This document shows positions 13,609-20,964 of a stretch of 25,637 nucleotides of DNA, piece by piece. Within the stretch, counting starts at the first letter, position 1. Each line of letters begins with the position of its first letter. Below the pieces are notes generated by a model. That model worked only from the letters and a program-made list of their open reading frames with translations, was not told where the DNA came from and made no database searches. The DNA comes from a candidate division Zixibacteria bacterium DG_27 (GTDB lineage Bacteria > Zixibacteria > MSB-5A5 > DG-27), in NCBI GenBank assembly GCA_001302725.1, contig LIZU01000002.1, positions 1 through 25,637 on the forward strand, in the 5' to 3' direction. The position numbers and the translations under genes are program-made.

Positions 13609-13637
13609 ATGATACCTCAAACAGTCCCGAAAAGCAA
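13609..13637 (-). promoter_or_regulatory. Weak candidate promoter upstream of accC
   Basis: On the - strand, TTGCTT (13637-13632) and TATCAT (13614-13609, 5 of 6 to TATAAT) are 17 bases apart, giving a leader of about 70 bases to the accC ATG. The -35 box matches at only 3 positions, so this is tentative. Confidence 0.3.
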
Positions 13638-13677
13638 TAACTTCTGCTGATACGATTAGCCTGATAGTAACGGAGAA

Positions 13678-13705
13678 GTAGCGGAAGGCTTTAGCCTTCC
13701 ACCGC
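13678..13705. repeat. REP-like hairpin, single unit
   Basis: GTAG (13678-13681), C, then stem 13683-13690/13693-13700 (GGAAGGCT / AGCCTTCC, 8 bp, loop TT), followed by ACCGC. Same architecture as the units at 93-115 and 25594-25630. It lies in the 197-base gap between the small zinc-ribbon gene and accC. Confidence 0.85.
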
Positions 13706-13729
13706 ATCTTAACAATAGCAAGCGATCCG

Positions 13730-14158
13730 TCATTCCTTGAACATCATCTTTTCCCGGTTCATGTCCAAGAACAATCGCTGGTACTGCCGGCTTCTGAATT
13801 TGATGCGACCGAATCTCAGCGTCGCCGGCTTATGCTTGCCGAGGGGAGTGATATTCAATATGAAGGAAAGGGCAATTAGTCCCAGAAAGTAAAGCCAAAA
13901 ATACGCGACCAGCGTGAGTTGCCAGGGGCCAATCGGGTTTGTAATCGCAAAAAGGATATAAAACAAGCTATAAATCAAGAATACAGCATAATAAGTCCAA
14001 CCCTGCCCCTTGATTCTTCGATGACAATTCTGACAAACCGGCACCTGGATACTGTAAAAGGTTCCGAAGCCCCAACCTCCGATCTTGATCCTTCTGCTTA
14101 TGTCCTCACTCAGGCAACTGCAACATCTCTTGGGGAGGGAATAGATCTTATTGGACAT
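13730..14158 (-). CDS. Small zinc-ribbon-like protein with two membrane segments, unknown function
   Basis: I do not recognise a named family. The 142-residue product (from ATG 14158) has two cysteine pairs near the N-terminus, CCSC and CQNC, about 27 residues apart, which together would form a four-Cys zinc ribbon. Then follow two hydrophobic stretches, AVFLIYSLFYILFAI and LVAYFWLYFLGLIALSFIL, and a basic C-terminal tail of about 45 residues likely in the cytoplasm. An upstream in-frame TTG at 14176 would add six residues (MRKEKK); I prefer the ATG, which overlaps the end of the PAP2 gene by 11 bases and has a purine-rich AGGAAAGAG stretch before it. The overlap suggests translational coupling with the PAP2 phosphatase. 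Function is not inferable beyond a membrane location. Confidence 0.7.
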   Translation of the reverse strand: MSNKIYSLPKRCCSCLSEDISRRIKIGGWGFGTFYSIQVPVCQNCHRRIKGQGWTYYAVFLIYSLFYILFAITNPIGPWQLTLVAYFWLYFLGLIALSFILNITPLGKHKPATLRFGRIKFRSRQYQRLFLDMNREKMMFKE

Positions 14159-14744
14159 CTTCTTCTCTTTCCTCAACCGAGGTCGCGGATTTCTTCCGCT
14201 TTGAAAAAAGAGGCAGAACCTGCAGTTCCAATCCCATTACCGCGAAGGCACAGAACATCCCCAGAATAGCTCCACCCGCCAGATCCAGAGGATAATGTAT
14301 CCCGATATAGGTTCTGGAATAGCTGACCAGAACCGCAATCGCAAAAAGATAGGGAGCGGCCCTGCGATACTTGCTGGAGAAAAATACCGCGGCGGCGAAG
14401 TTGTTGGTGGCATGCGAGGAGGGAAAGGAAAACGAATTGCCACAGCCGACCAGCAATCGGAGTTCCTCCACCACGTGACAGGGCCTGATGCGGTGAAAGA
14501 ACGGCTTTAGGATATGGCTGGAGGTTTGATCCGAAAGCAGGATCAGAATCCCCCCGAAAAGGACCGCCAGTCGTCCTTTTTTGCCTCCGAAGACCAGCAG
14601 AAGTAAAGCCGCAAAACCGATCGGATACCTCCAGATAACCCCGTTGGTGATGATGGGCATCAGAAAGTCGAAAACCGGGTTTGCCAGTTTGCTGTTTATG
14701 AGGACGAACAGGTAATGGTCGATTTGATAGAAGAACGTTGTCAT
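14148..14744 (-). CDS. PAP2-superfamily membrane phosphatase
   Basis: Integral membrane phosphatase of the type 2 phosphatidic acid phosphatase family, which hydrolyses lipid phosphates such as undecaprenyl diphosphate or phosphatidylglycerophosphate. All three catalytic motifs are intact: KPFFHRIRP (80-88, K-x6-RP), PSSH (108-111) and SRTYIGIHYPLD (143-154, with His150 and Asp154). About five hydrophobic segments fit the family topology. At 198 residues it resembles BcrC/YbjG-type proteins, but specificity cannot be read from sequence. The last 20 residues are charged and probably cytoplasmic. It overlaps the downstream zinc-ribbon gene. The region upstream holds a paired hairpin repeat and no convincing promoter. 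Confidence 0.9.
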   Translation of the reverse strand: MTTFFYQIDHYLFVLINSKLANPVFDFLMPIITNGVIWRYPIGFAALLLLVFGGKKGRLAVLFGGILILLSDQTSSHILKPFFHRIRPCHVVEELRLLVGCGNSFSFPSSHATNNFAAAVFFSSKYRRAAPYLFAIAVLVSYSRTYIGIHYPLDLAGGAILGMFCAFAVMGLELQVLPLFSKRKKSATSVEEREEDVQ

Positions 14745-15066
14745 CGGACAATCAAGCCTCCGTCAGATGTGAGGAGGCTATCCCAAAAGACCAAAGCAGG
14801 ATACGTAGGGGTGGGAATTTATCCCACCCAACCCCAGGCGGGGATAAATTCCCCGCTCTAAGAGGGAAAGGAATAACGAGACTAAAAGAAGGTTAAGAAC
14901 AGTCATCATTCAAAAACGGACTTTTGAGACAAGCTCTGAGCATCCAACGGCACCGCTAAATCAATCGCACCATAGCAATTGATTCCGCAAAGAAATACAA
15001 TGATTGAGGAAATTCAAGCTGTATTTGCTGAGGCAGCGGGACTATATCGACACGAGACCGGTCCTT
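14745..15066. other. Intergenic region between the pfkB-like gene and the PAP2 gene
   Basis: 322 bases. It contains the paired hairpin repeat at 14805-14856. The remainder is comparatively AT-rich and shows no terminator, tRNA or convincing promoter. A 26-codon + strand reading frame at 15000-15080 has no ribosome site and overlaps the pfkB-like gene, so I do not call it. Confidence 0.55.
14805..14856. repeat. Inverted pair of GC-rich hairpins, second REP-like family
   Basis: GTAG (14805-14808) directly precedes hairpin 14809-14829 (8-bp stem GGGTGGGA / TCCCACCC, loop ATTTA). A second hairpin at 14838-14856 (GCGGGGA / TCCCCGC, loop TAAAT) is close to the reverse complement of the first, so the two form an inverted pair. 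Stem bases differ in a way that keeps pairing (GTGGGA/TCCCAC against GCGGGGA/TCCCCGC). The second hairpin lacks a clear GTAG at its outer end. Confidence 0.75.
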
Positions 15067-16038
15067 TTAGTACCTGAAATTCGTCTTTCGACTCCGGAGG
15101 AACCTCAACGCCTTCCTGTAAGTGGGTATACCGGTCCTGCCGCCCAGGGCGGTGCATTTCATCGCTGCACAGGCACAAGCAAACTCCACCGCCTTGGGCA
15201 CCTCCCACTGTCTTGTCAAACCGTAGATGAAAGCTCCGTGGAAAACATCTCCAGCTCCGGTGGTATCGACCACCTGCACTTTGAAACCGCTCTGTTTGAA
15301 GACCGAGCCATCGGTGGTGCCGATGGCTCTCTTCTCTCCCAAGGTGATCACGACCGCTCGAGGTTTATATTTTCGATAAAGTTCGACCAACGCCCTCTCA
15401 GGTTTTTCAATCCCGGTGAACTTGAAAGAGAACTCTTCCCCGATCACGAGATAATCGGTGAAAGGTAGAAGAGGCTTTACTTCCGGCCGATAACTGCCGA
15501 CATCGATGACGATTTCGCAGCCATATTCTCTTGCTAGCCTGCAGGCCCGAAGATTCGCCTCCAGGTCCCGTCCATCCAGAAGGGCATATTTTGCTTTCCT
15601 GAGGAGGTTTGCCTTTATCTGCTCTGGTTTGATTTCAGAGCTTTTAGTGTTGTTCAGTACAACCGTCCGTTTCCCGCTTTTTCTATCAACCCAGACAAAG
15701 GCTTGCAGACTGCGGCCTCGTTTGTCCACTAAAAGACAGTCGGTATCCACCCCCTCGGATTCGAGCTCCTCTCTGATCAGCTGCCCCTCGTGATCGTTGC
15801 CGATCTTGCCGATTAGAGCCGTCTTTCCTCCAAGTCGTGCTATGGCCACGAGCGCAGTGGGCACCGGTCCACCGCCCTGGTTTTTGAAGTCCACTAAGTC
15901 AACCTTCTGGTTGAGCCTTGGGTAGGTGGAGACTACTCCGAGATAATCCAGCGGACAGATGCCCAGCCCCAGGCAATCGTAAACTCTATTCCGGTTTCGC
16001 CGAACTGTTTGCCTTCGGAAGGAAGGTGACCTGGCCAT
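15067..16038 (-). CDS. PfkB-family sugar/nucleoside kinase
   Basis: ATP-dependent kinase of the ribokinase/PfkB fold; the substrate may be a sugar, sugar phosphate or nucleoside and cannot be told from sequence. Visible motifs are CLGLGICPLDYLG (22-34), the substrate/lid segment GGGPVPTALVAIARLGG (55-71), GKIGNDHEGQ (77-86) and the C-terminal signature VVDTTGAGDVFHGAF (256-270), with catalytic base Asp264. The length of 323 is typical. The family fold starts near residue 19. The only canonical start before that is ATG 16038, which adds about 17 mostly basic residues, has no Shine-Dalgarno and overlaps yigZ by 53 bases. The gene is third in a coaX-yigZ-pfkB arrangement of overlapping genes. 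Confidence 0.88.
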   Translation of the reverse strand: MARSPSFRRQTVRRNRNRVYDCLGLGICPLDYLGVVSTYPRLNQKVDLVDFKNQGGGPVPTALVAIARLGGKTALIGKIGNDHEGQLIREELESEGVDTDCLLVDKRGRSLQAFVWVDRKSGKRTVVLNNTKSSEIKPEQIKANLLRKAKYALLDGRDLEANLRACRLAREYGCEIVIDVGSYRPEVKPLLPFTDYLVIGEEFSFKFTGIEKPERALVELYRKYKPRAVVITLGEKRAIGTTDGSVFKQSGFKVQVVDTTGAGDVFHGAFIYGLTRQWEVPKAVEFACACAAMKCTALGGRTGIPTYRKALRFLRSRKTNFRY

Positions 16039-16681
16039 TGGTGGCGTCTAAAAGCTTCTCTCTGAGCGTTTTTGCCCGGCTGGCGCGTATCTCTACCTTC
16101 ATGGAGGGGATCTCCCCGAACAGGTTCTCAAGGATCTTCGCCTTGGCCAGGCTCACGGAGCGGTGGACTACGGAGGTGAACTCGAACGGATAGGAGAAAG
16201 AGAGAGTGGTGTTGATATACCGGATTTGAGTATTCCGGTAGTCCAAAACCGACAGGGCGCTCTGCCGGTAAGCTCGGGCCAGCCCTCCGGTTCCCAACTC
16301 TACTCCCCCGAAGTAACGGCTCACCACCACCACCACGTTGGTCAACCGCCTCTGTTCGATCACCTCGAAGATGGGACGACCTGCAGTTCCCGAGGGCTCC
16401 CCGGCATCGGAGTAACGATACTTCTGACGCTTTCCCATTCCTACCTTGTAAGCGAAACAGTGATGGTGAGCGTCGTGGAACTCCTTGGAGACCTTCTCGA
16501 TGAAATCCTTGGCCTTCCCCTCGCTGTCCACTGCCAGGGTGGAGGCGATAAAGCGTGAATTCTTCAGAGCCACCTCCATCCTTTTGAAATCCCTGACGGT
16601 GCGATATTCGTCGGGGGCCGCGGTCCATCTGTCGAACCTCGCCACGCTGCGGAGGCTATTTCTAACGATTTGCCCGCGCAT
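15986..16681 (-). CDS. yigZ: YigZ/IMPACT-family protein
   Basis: Member of the conserved UPF0029/IMPACT family. The eukaryotic homologue IMPACT regulates the Gcn2 kinase; the bacterial role is not well defined. The signature is clear: HDAHHHCFAYKVG (69-81), YRYSDAGEPSGTAGRPI (88-104) and VVSRYFGGVELGTGGLARAY (119-138), followed by a C-terminal domain typical of bacterial members. At 231 residues it is about 20 longer than many family members because of its N-terminus; the segment from EYRTV (25-29) is where homologues usually begin. ATG 16681 has GAGG seven bases upstream and overlaps the coaX end by 20 bases, so I keep it. It is probably translated from the coaX message. Confidence 0.92.
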   Translation of the reverse strand: MRGQIVRNSLRSVARFDRWTAAPDEYRTVRDFKRMEVALKNSRFIASTLAVDSEGKAKDFIEKVSKEFHDAHHHCFAYKVGMGKRQKYRYSDAGEPSGTAGRPIFEVIEQRRLTNVVVVVSRYFGGVELGTGGLARAYRQSALSVLDYRNTQIRYINTTLSFSYPFEFTSVVHRSVSLAKAKILENLFGEIPSMKVEIRASRAKTLREKLLDATNGQVTFLPKANSSAKPE

Positions 16682-17432
16682 GGATGATCCTCAATCCCTC
16701 TAAAGTTAAGGTTAGATTTACCTCTTCTATGATCGACGTCAGTTTGGCCACCAGCGGAGAAAACCCTCCGGTAGCTATCACCTTGACGTTGTCTGCGCCG
16801 AGTTCTCTTCGCATCCTCTTTATGATGCCCTCCACCTGACCTACAGTTCCGTAAATGATCCCGGACTTCAGGCTATCGGTTGTGTTTCTACCCACCACTC
16901 TGCCGGGAGGTTCCAGCCGCACCTTGAAGAGCTGGGCGGCCCTCTTGAAAAGATCCGCGGAGGAGGTCTCCACCCCGGGCGCAATGGCGCCACCCACATA
17001 CTCTCCGGAGGCAGAGATATAGTCGAAGGTGGTGGCGGTCCCGAAGTCGACCACGATCACCGGACCGCCGTATAGATCGTAAGCGGCAACGGCATCCGCC
17101 AGGCGGTCTGCGCCTACCTGCTCGGGATTGTCGTAGACAATCTTGATCCCTAAAGCTGACGAGGCCGAGACCGTCAAAGGTTCCACCGAGAAGTATTTGC
17201 GGCTCATCTCCTCGTAAGCCTGCGTCAAAGCCGGAACCACGGAAGAGAGGCAGACACCGTCTATCTCCCGTGGGGAGATATCGATGCCCTCCAGAAGCTG
17301 TTGGGCCAAAATCCCGCATTCGTCACAGGTCAGTTTCTCGTTGGAGGCGATGCGGAAGAAATTGAGCAGCTTCTCCCCGGAGAAGACCCCCACCACGGTA
17401 TTGGTGTTGCCTACGTCAATGGCCAAAAGCAT
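16662..17432 (-). CDS. coaX: Type III pantothenate kinase CoaX
   Basis: Phosphorylates pantothenate, the first step of coenzyme A synthesis; type III enzymes belong to the ASKHA fold and need a monovalent cation. Motifs are MLLAIDVGNTNTVVGVF (1-17) for the phosphate-1 loop, then EQVGADRLADAVAAY and VVDFGTATTFDYISASGEYV, which carry the family's key Asp residues, and IATGGFSPLV near the end. I start at ATG 17432 (256 residues, the usual length) with AGGA six bases upstream. An in-frame TTG at 17453 would add seven residues the family lacks. birA lies upstream, and BirA and CoaX are fused in some bacteria (for example Neisseria), but here a terminator-like hairpin separates them. Confidence 0.95.
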   Translation of the reverse strand: MLLAIDVGNTNTVVGVFSGEKLLNFFRIASNEKLTCDECGILAQQLLEGIDISPREIDGVCLSSVVPALTQAYEEMSRKYFSVEPLTVSASSALGIKIVYDNPEQVGADRLADAVAAYDLYGGPVIVVDFGTATTFDYISASGEYVGGAIAPGVETSSADLFKRAAQLFKVRLEPPGRVVGRNTTDSLKSGIIYGTVGQVEGIIKRMRRELGADNVKVIATGGFSPLVAKLTSIIEEVNLTLTLEGLRIIHARANR

Positions 17433-17530
17433 CGCTCTTCCTGAAACCGGCAAAAGCTTCGTGAACTGGTCTAGATCTCCCTTTCTGAGCTATCTGGGCG
17501 AAGGACCGAAAGGATCCCTCCCGGAGCGGT

Positions 17531-17570
17531 ACTAAAAACCTCTGAAGGGGTCCGGCCCTCTTCACAGAGG
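17531..17570 (-). terminator. Rho-independent terminator or attenuator between birA and coaX
   Basis: On the - strand, CCTCTG pairs with CAGAGG (17570-17565 with 17544-17539) and an inner AGGG/CCCT helix extends the stem across small internal loops. The stem is followed directly by TTTTTAGT (17538-17531). It lies about 120 bases after the birA stop and 100 bases before the coaX ATG. Confidence 0.6.
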
Positions 17571-17688
17571 CTCTGCCAACTAAAGGCTAGCTTTCCCGGT
17601 AGTCAACCTTCTCTCTAATTTTATAACTCACTCGCCTGCGAAAAGTTTCAAAGTGTTGGGACTTCAGCAAGCCTCGGAAAGCTCGGCG

Positions 17689-18684
17689 CTAAAAAGAGTT
17701 CTCGAAGTGGGTGATTTCCCCACCAGGCAGGAATAACCGTCTTCTTCCCTTTTTCAGTATTAGGGAACCCTCCTCGTCAATATCCTCGGCAATCCCGCTT
17801 AGCAGTTTACCTCCACATCGGATTTTCACGGATCTACCTAAACCAACGGAGCATTCCCGGTAATGGTTCCTAAAGGGAGCCAGCCCCGATTTTGAGAACT
17901 GCAGATAATCCCTCTCGAACTCCAGCAAAAACCGCTTCAAGACTCCAAGCCGAGAGACCTCCTCCCCAAGCTCAACTGCCAGAGAGGTGGCAGTCTTTCT
18001 GAGGTCTTTGGGGAAATCCTCCCTGCGGTTATTGACGTTCATCCCCACCCCAACAATGACGGAATCGACTCCGTTGCCTCTGGTGACCAGCTCCGTCAAT
18101 ATACCACAGACCTTCTTTCGATTTATCAGAACATCGTTGGGCCACTTGGTGGAAAGCTGAATCCCGAAAAGCTCCCCTAAGGAATCGACTACCGCTAAAG
18201 CGGCGCAGATCGAGAGGGCCGGGGCCTTTGCAGGGGGGATAGGGGGGCGAAGGATCAGGGTGAAATATAGCCCGCATTTCGGAGGCGAGTGCCACGACCT
18301 CCCGAGGCGACCTCGACCCTTAGTTTGCTCCTCGGCGACGATTAGAGTTCCTTCGGGAGCACCTGAATCCGCTAATTGCTTGGCGACCTCGTTGGTGGAA
18401 CCGAGAGTTCTGTAGCTGACTATTCTCTTGGCGAAGAGCTTCGTTTTCAGTCCCTCTCGAATTTCCGAGGCGATCAGCAAATCTGGGGCGGTTCTGTATC
18501 TATATCCCAAGCGGCGGTCGCTTTCGATCCCGTAGCCGAACTGCCGCAATTGCGAGATAGTGTGATAAATGCTCTCCCGTTTGAGGTCCAGGCTTTCGGC
18601 CAGGAACCGGCCGGAGACATACTCGCCCGGCGATCGCCTCAACAGAGTTAGAATCTCATCTCGATGCTCTGAAACCTCTGACAA
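17689..18684 (-). CDS. birA: Biotin--protein ligase BirA with N-terminal DNA-binding domain
   Basis: Makes biotinyl-AMP and attaches biotin to carrier proteins such as the BCCP encoded here; the two-domain form also represses biotin genes. Residues 1-65 form a winged helix (EILTLLRRSPGEYVSGRFLA, then LKRESIYHTISQLRQFGY). The ligase core has GSTNEVAKQL (95-104), the biotinyl-AMP loop TKGRGRLGRSWHSP (121-134) and KWPNDVLI (180-187), and a small SH3-like C-terminal domain follows. At 331 residues it is the standard bifunctional length. The start is TTG 18684, preceded by AGAGGT five bases upstream. A strong promoter lies at 18782-18810 and an inverted repeat in the leader. No biotin synthesis genes are in view, so any regulon is inferred. 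Confidence 0.94.
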   Translation of the reverse strand: MSEVSEHRDEILTLLRRSPGEYVSGRFLAESLDLKRESIYHTISQLRQFGYGIESDRRLGYRYRTAPDLLIASEIREGLKTKLFAKRIVSYRTLGSTNEVAKQLADSGAPEGTLIVAEEQTKGRGRLGRSWHSPPKCGLYFTLILRPPIPPAKAPALSICAALAVVDSLGELFGIQLSTKWPNDVLINRKKVCGILTELVTRGNGVDSVIVGVGMNVNNRREDFPKDLRKTATSLAVELGEEVSRLGVLKRFLLEFERDYLQFSKSGLAPFRNHYRECSVGLGRSVKIRCGGKLLSGIAEDIDEEGSLILKKGRRRLFLPGGEITHFENSF

Positions 18685-18729
18685 CGAAGACCTCTGAAAA
18701 CCTCAAAGACTGTTCGGTCTGTTAGAATA

Positions 18730-18748
18730 AAAAGTTATGTTAACTTTT
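18730..18748. promoter_or_regulatory. Perfect inverted repeat in the birA leader, possible operator
   Basis: AAAAGTTA (18730-18737), TGT, TAACTTTT (18741-18748) lies about 45-65 bases before the birA start and 30-45 bases after its predicted transcription start. The GTTAAC core inside it resembles half-sites of Gram-positive BirA operators, but I cannot find the second half-site at the usual 14-15-base spacing, so a BirA site is only a guess. Confidence 0.35.
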
Positions 18749-18781
18749 AAGGGCCCAATGAGTATGAGCAAAAGTTCACGC

Positions 18782-18810
18782 AGTATAAGCAAACGATTCG
18801 GTTTTGTCAA
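18782..18810 (-). promoter_or_regulatory. birA: Near-consensus sigma70-type promoter for birA
   Basis: On the - strand, a perfect TTGACA (18810-18805) and TATACT (18787-18782, 5 of 6) are separated by exactly 17 bases. Transcription would start near 18775 and leave a leader of about 90 bases to the TTG start of birA. This is the strongest promoter in the window. Confidence 0.75.
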
Positions 18811-18987
18811 ACCTTTTGCCAAAAAAATCGAAAGTGTCTTTGAAATCTCAAATTTGCGAAGATGAGCCGCCTCCGCTGACTGCTATCTCCGAACTTTCTT
18901 TCAGCATCTCCTTTTAATCTCTTGCCCCGGGGAAGCTTTTTTCTATCTTGGCGCAGTGAAACGAACGAGTTTGACAAGAGGCCGAAC

Positions 18988-20106
18988 TTGATCCTGCTTT
19001 GGTTTTTTCTGATTGCATCCCTTCTATATTTCCTGATCGCCTCCGTTTTAGCTCTGGCCAAAAGCAAGTTCCCGCCCCAAAACCCTGACTACCTCCCTTT
19101 CGTATCGGTGGTCATATCTGCCCGCAACGAAGGCCGCACCATAGGACCGTGCCTCGATTCCCTCTTCGCACAGGACTACCCCGAACACCTTTTTGAAGTG
19201 ATAACGGTCGATGACCGCTCCTCTGACAACACCCCGGAGATTATAGAATCGTACCGGAGAAGGTATCCCCGGCTCAAAGTGATAACGATACGAGAGAAGC
19301 CCGAGGGGCTAACCGGCAAGCAACTCGCCATGGACGCCGGGATAAATCAAGCTCGGGGAGGGATCATAATGACCACCGACGGGGATTGTCTGCTGCCGCC
19401 CGGCTGGATCTCGGAGACGGTCAGATATTTCTCGCCGGAGGTCGGGATGGTGGCCGGCTTCTCTCACTGCGGATTCGGCTCCCTCTTTTCGGGGGTGCAG
19501 TCCTGTGACCACATCTTACTGGAAGGAGTGGCCGCCGCCTTTGTCACCTTCGGGAATCCTCAGAGTTGTATCGGGAACAATCTCTCCTTTCGGAAAGACC
19601 TGTACCAGAACTTGGGAGGCTTTAAGAGGCTCGGTTTCACCGTCACCGAGGACACCGCCCTGATGCAGGCAATCTTTGTCGAGACCGGATCGAAAATCCT
19701 CTTCCCTCAAAACCACAAAACTCTGGTAGTGTGTGAAGCTGCGAAGAGCCTGGGAGATTTCTTCCGTCAACGAAAAAGGTGGCTTCTGGGCGGGATCAAG
19801 ACTCGTATGCTCACCTCCACGGTGACGATAATCGCATTTCTGAGGAATCTCCTGTTTGTCCTTTCGCCGCTTTTCTTGATCTTTCGAACCTCTCTCACCC
19901 CGCTGGTATGGGCCTGGATACTCACTTTCGTATCCGATTTCCTGATTTTATTCAAGCACCGAGCTCTCCTGGGAACCGGTAAGCTATTCACTTACTATCT
20001 CCCCTTTCAGCTCTTTTATCCATTCTACACAAGCGTTCTGGGACTGAGCGTCATCTTCGGCTCGAAGAAGGTGCGCTGGAAGGAAAGAGAATACACCTCC
20101 CCCTGA
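18988..20106 (+). CDS. Membrane-bound family 2 glycosyltransferase
   Basis: GT-A fold transferase with an N-terminal membrane helix (LLWFFLIASLLYFLIASVLA) and several C-terminal ones (for example FLRNLLFVLSPLFLIF and YYLPFQLFYPFYTSVLGLSV). The catalytic domain shows VSVVISARNEGRTIGPCLDS, VDDRSSDNTPEII, the DxD metal site TTDGDC, the later TED (FTVTEDTALM) and RQRKRWLLGG, the (Q/R)xxRW motif of processive and related GT2 enzymes. The sugar donor and acceptor are unknown; a lipid or surface polysaccharide acceptor is plausible. I start at TTG 18988, with AGAGG six bases upstream, giving 372 residues. An upstream in-frame TTG at 18922 would add 22 residues and has no ribosome site. It is a lone + strand gene between birA and the bat operon, ending 105 bases from convergent batE. 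Confidence 0.87.
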   Translation: MILLWFFLIASLLYFLIASVLALAKSKFPPQNPDYLPFVSVVISARNEGRTIGPCLDSLFAQDYPEHLFEVITVDDRSSDNTPEIIESYRRRYPRLKVITIREKPEGLTGKQLAMDAGINQARGGIIMTTDGDCLLPPGWISETVRYFSPEVGMVAGFSHCGFGSLFSGVQSCDHILLEGVAAAFVTFGNPQSCIGNNLSFRKDLYQNLGGFKRLGFTVTEDTALMQAIFVETGSKILFPQNHKTLVVCEAAKSLGDFFRQRKRWLLGGIKTRMLTSTVTIIAFLRNLLFVLSPLFLIFRTSLTPLVWAWILTFVSDFLILFKHRALLGTGKLFTYYLPFQLFYPFYTSVLGLSVIFGSKKVRWKEREYTSP

Positions 20107-20211
20107 TGAGGTGGACGGCAGTCGGAGATGATTGCTACACCTGAGGAGCACTGCCCTGAAGGAATTAGGACATAGAAAACAGGAAATAGGAACGCTGCGG
20201 GGTGGATGCCG

Positions 20212-20964
20212 TCAGATCACCTCCGCCGCATCGCTCTTCACCCACCCTTTGACCCCGTTGTCCAGTGCGATGCGGTAGTACGCCTCCCGTCTCTCATCGA
20301 TGGAGAACTCTAACCCCTCGTGGCCGGTGAATTGCAGCGTAAAATCCTCCCCGGGACCGCTGTATATCTTGGCTTCTGTAGAAATGAGAACGCCCCGAGT
20401 TTCAGTCTCCTGACTGTAGATCTTGGCAGCAGTGGGAATGCTTATGATCAAAAGCAGGCAGACAAATATTGTTGCCAGAGTGGTGAAGGCTCGAGTCCTG
20501 TTGCGGCTCAGGAAGTGAAACCCCCAGAGGCAGACAGTCCCCCAGAAAAGGATAGTCCAGATCAGGAAGGCCTCCTCGGCGCTGAAGGCAGAGAGGACTC
20601 CCCTGAATAAAGAGGCGAAGAAGTTCACCTGGGGATACTCCAACCGGTCGATTGTGAACTGTTTGGCGAAGGCCAAGTTGGTCTTGGTTTCCTCATCCCG
20701 GGGATTGAGCTTCAAAGCCCGGCGATATGAGGCTATCGCCCTCCCCACCTCCCCCTCTTTGAAATAGGCATTGCCTAAATTGTAATAGACCTCCAGGCTC
20801 TCAAACCCGGTCTTTAGAATCTTCCTGTAATCCTCGACGGCAGCCTTGTAATTGGCACCGTCATATTTCACAGCTGCGGAGTTGAAGAAGGAATCGACCC
20901 CCGGGGTCGTCTGGCCCCACGCCAATCCGTTAAGGAGAAATGCAAGGAAAAGAACCCTTTTCAT
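20212..20964 (-). CDS. batE: BatE-like TPR and SH3-domain membrane protein
   Basis: Last gene of the bat operon. The product has a signal peptide (MKRVLFLAFLLNGLAWG, then QTT), two to three TPR repeats from about residue 25 to 105 (VYYNLGNAYFKEGEVGRAIA is the clearest), two membrane helices (FLIWTILFWGTVCLWGFHFL and LATIFVCLLLIISIPTAA) and a bacterial SH3-like domain at the end (AKIYSGPGEDFTLQFTGHEG, then VKGWVKSD). TPR then SH3 is the BatE layout. Bat proteins were linked to oxygen tolerance in Bacteroides fragilis, although a study in Leptospira did not find a requirement. Its ATG overlaps the batD stop by one base (TGATG), so translation is coupled. Confidence 0.88.
   Translation of the reverse strand: MKRVLFLAFLLNGLAWGQTTPGVDSFFNSAAVKYDGANYKAAVEDYRKILKTGFESLEVYYNLGNAYFKEGEVGRAIASYRRALKLNPRDEETKTNLAFAKQFTIDRLEYPQVNFFASLFRGVLSAFSAEEAFLIWTILFWGTVCLWGFHFLSRNRTRAFTTLATIFVCLLLIISIPTAAKIYSQETETRGVLISTEAKIYSGPGEDFTLQFTGHEGLEFSIDERREAYYRIALDNGVKGWVKSDAAEVI

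Noticed and set aside
15000..15080. 26-codon + strand reading frame in the PAP2-pfkB gap
   Set aside because: No ribosome site, overlap with the end of the pfkB-like gene, and no feature of a known small protein.
17490..17515. GATAGCTCAG-like string on the - strand resembling a tRNA D arm
   Set aside because: No matching acceptor stem, anticodon arm or T arm (GTTCRA) follows at tRNA spacing.
20161..20192. Purine-rich stretch with GGAATTAGGA and GGAAATAGGA, possible dispersed repeat
   Set aside because: Only two loosely similar units in the convergent gap between the glycosyltransferase gene and batE; too little to call an element without other copies.
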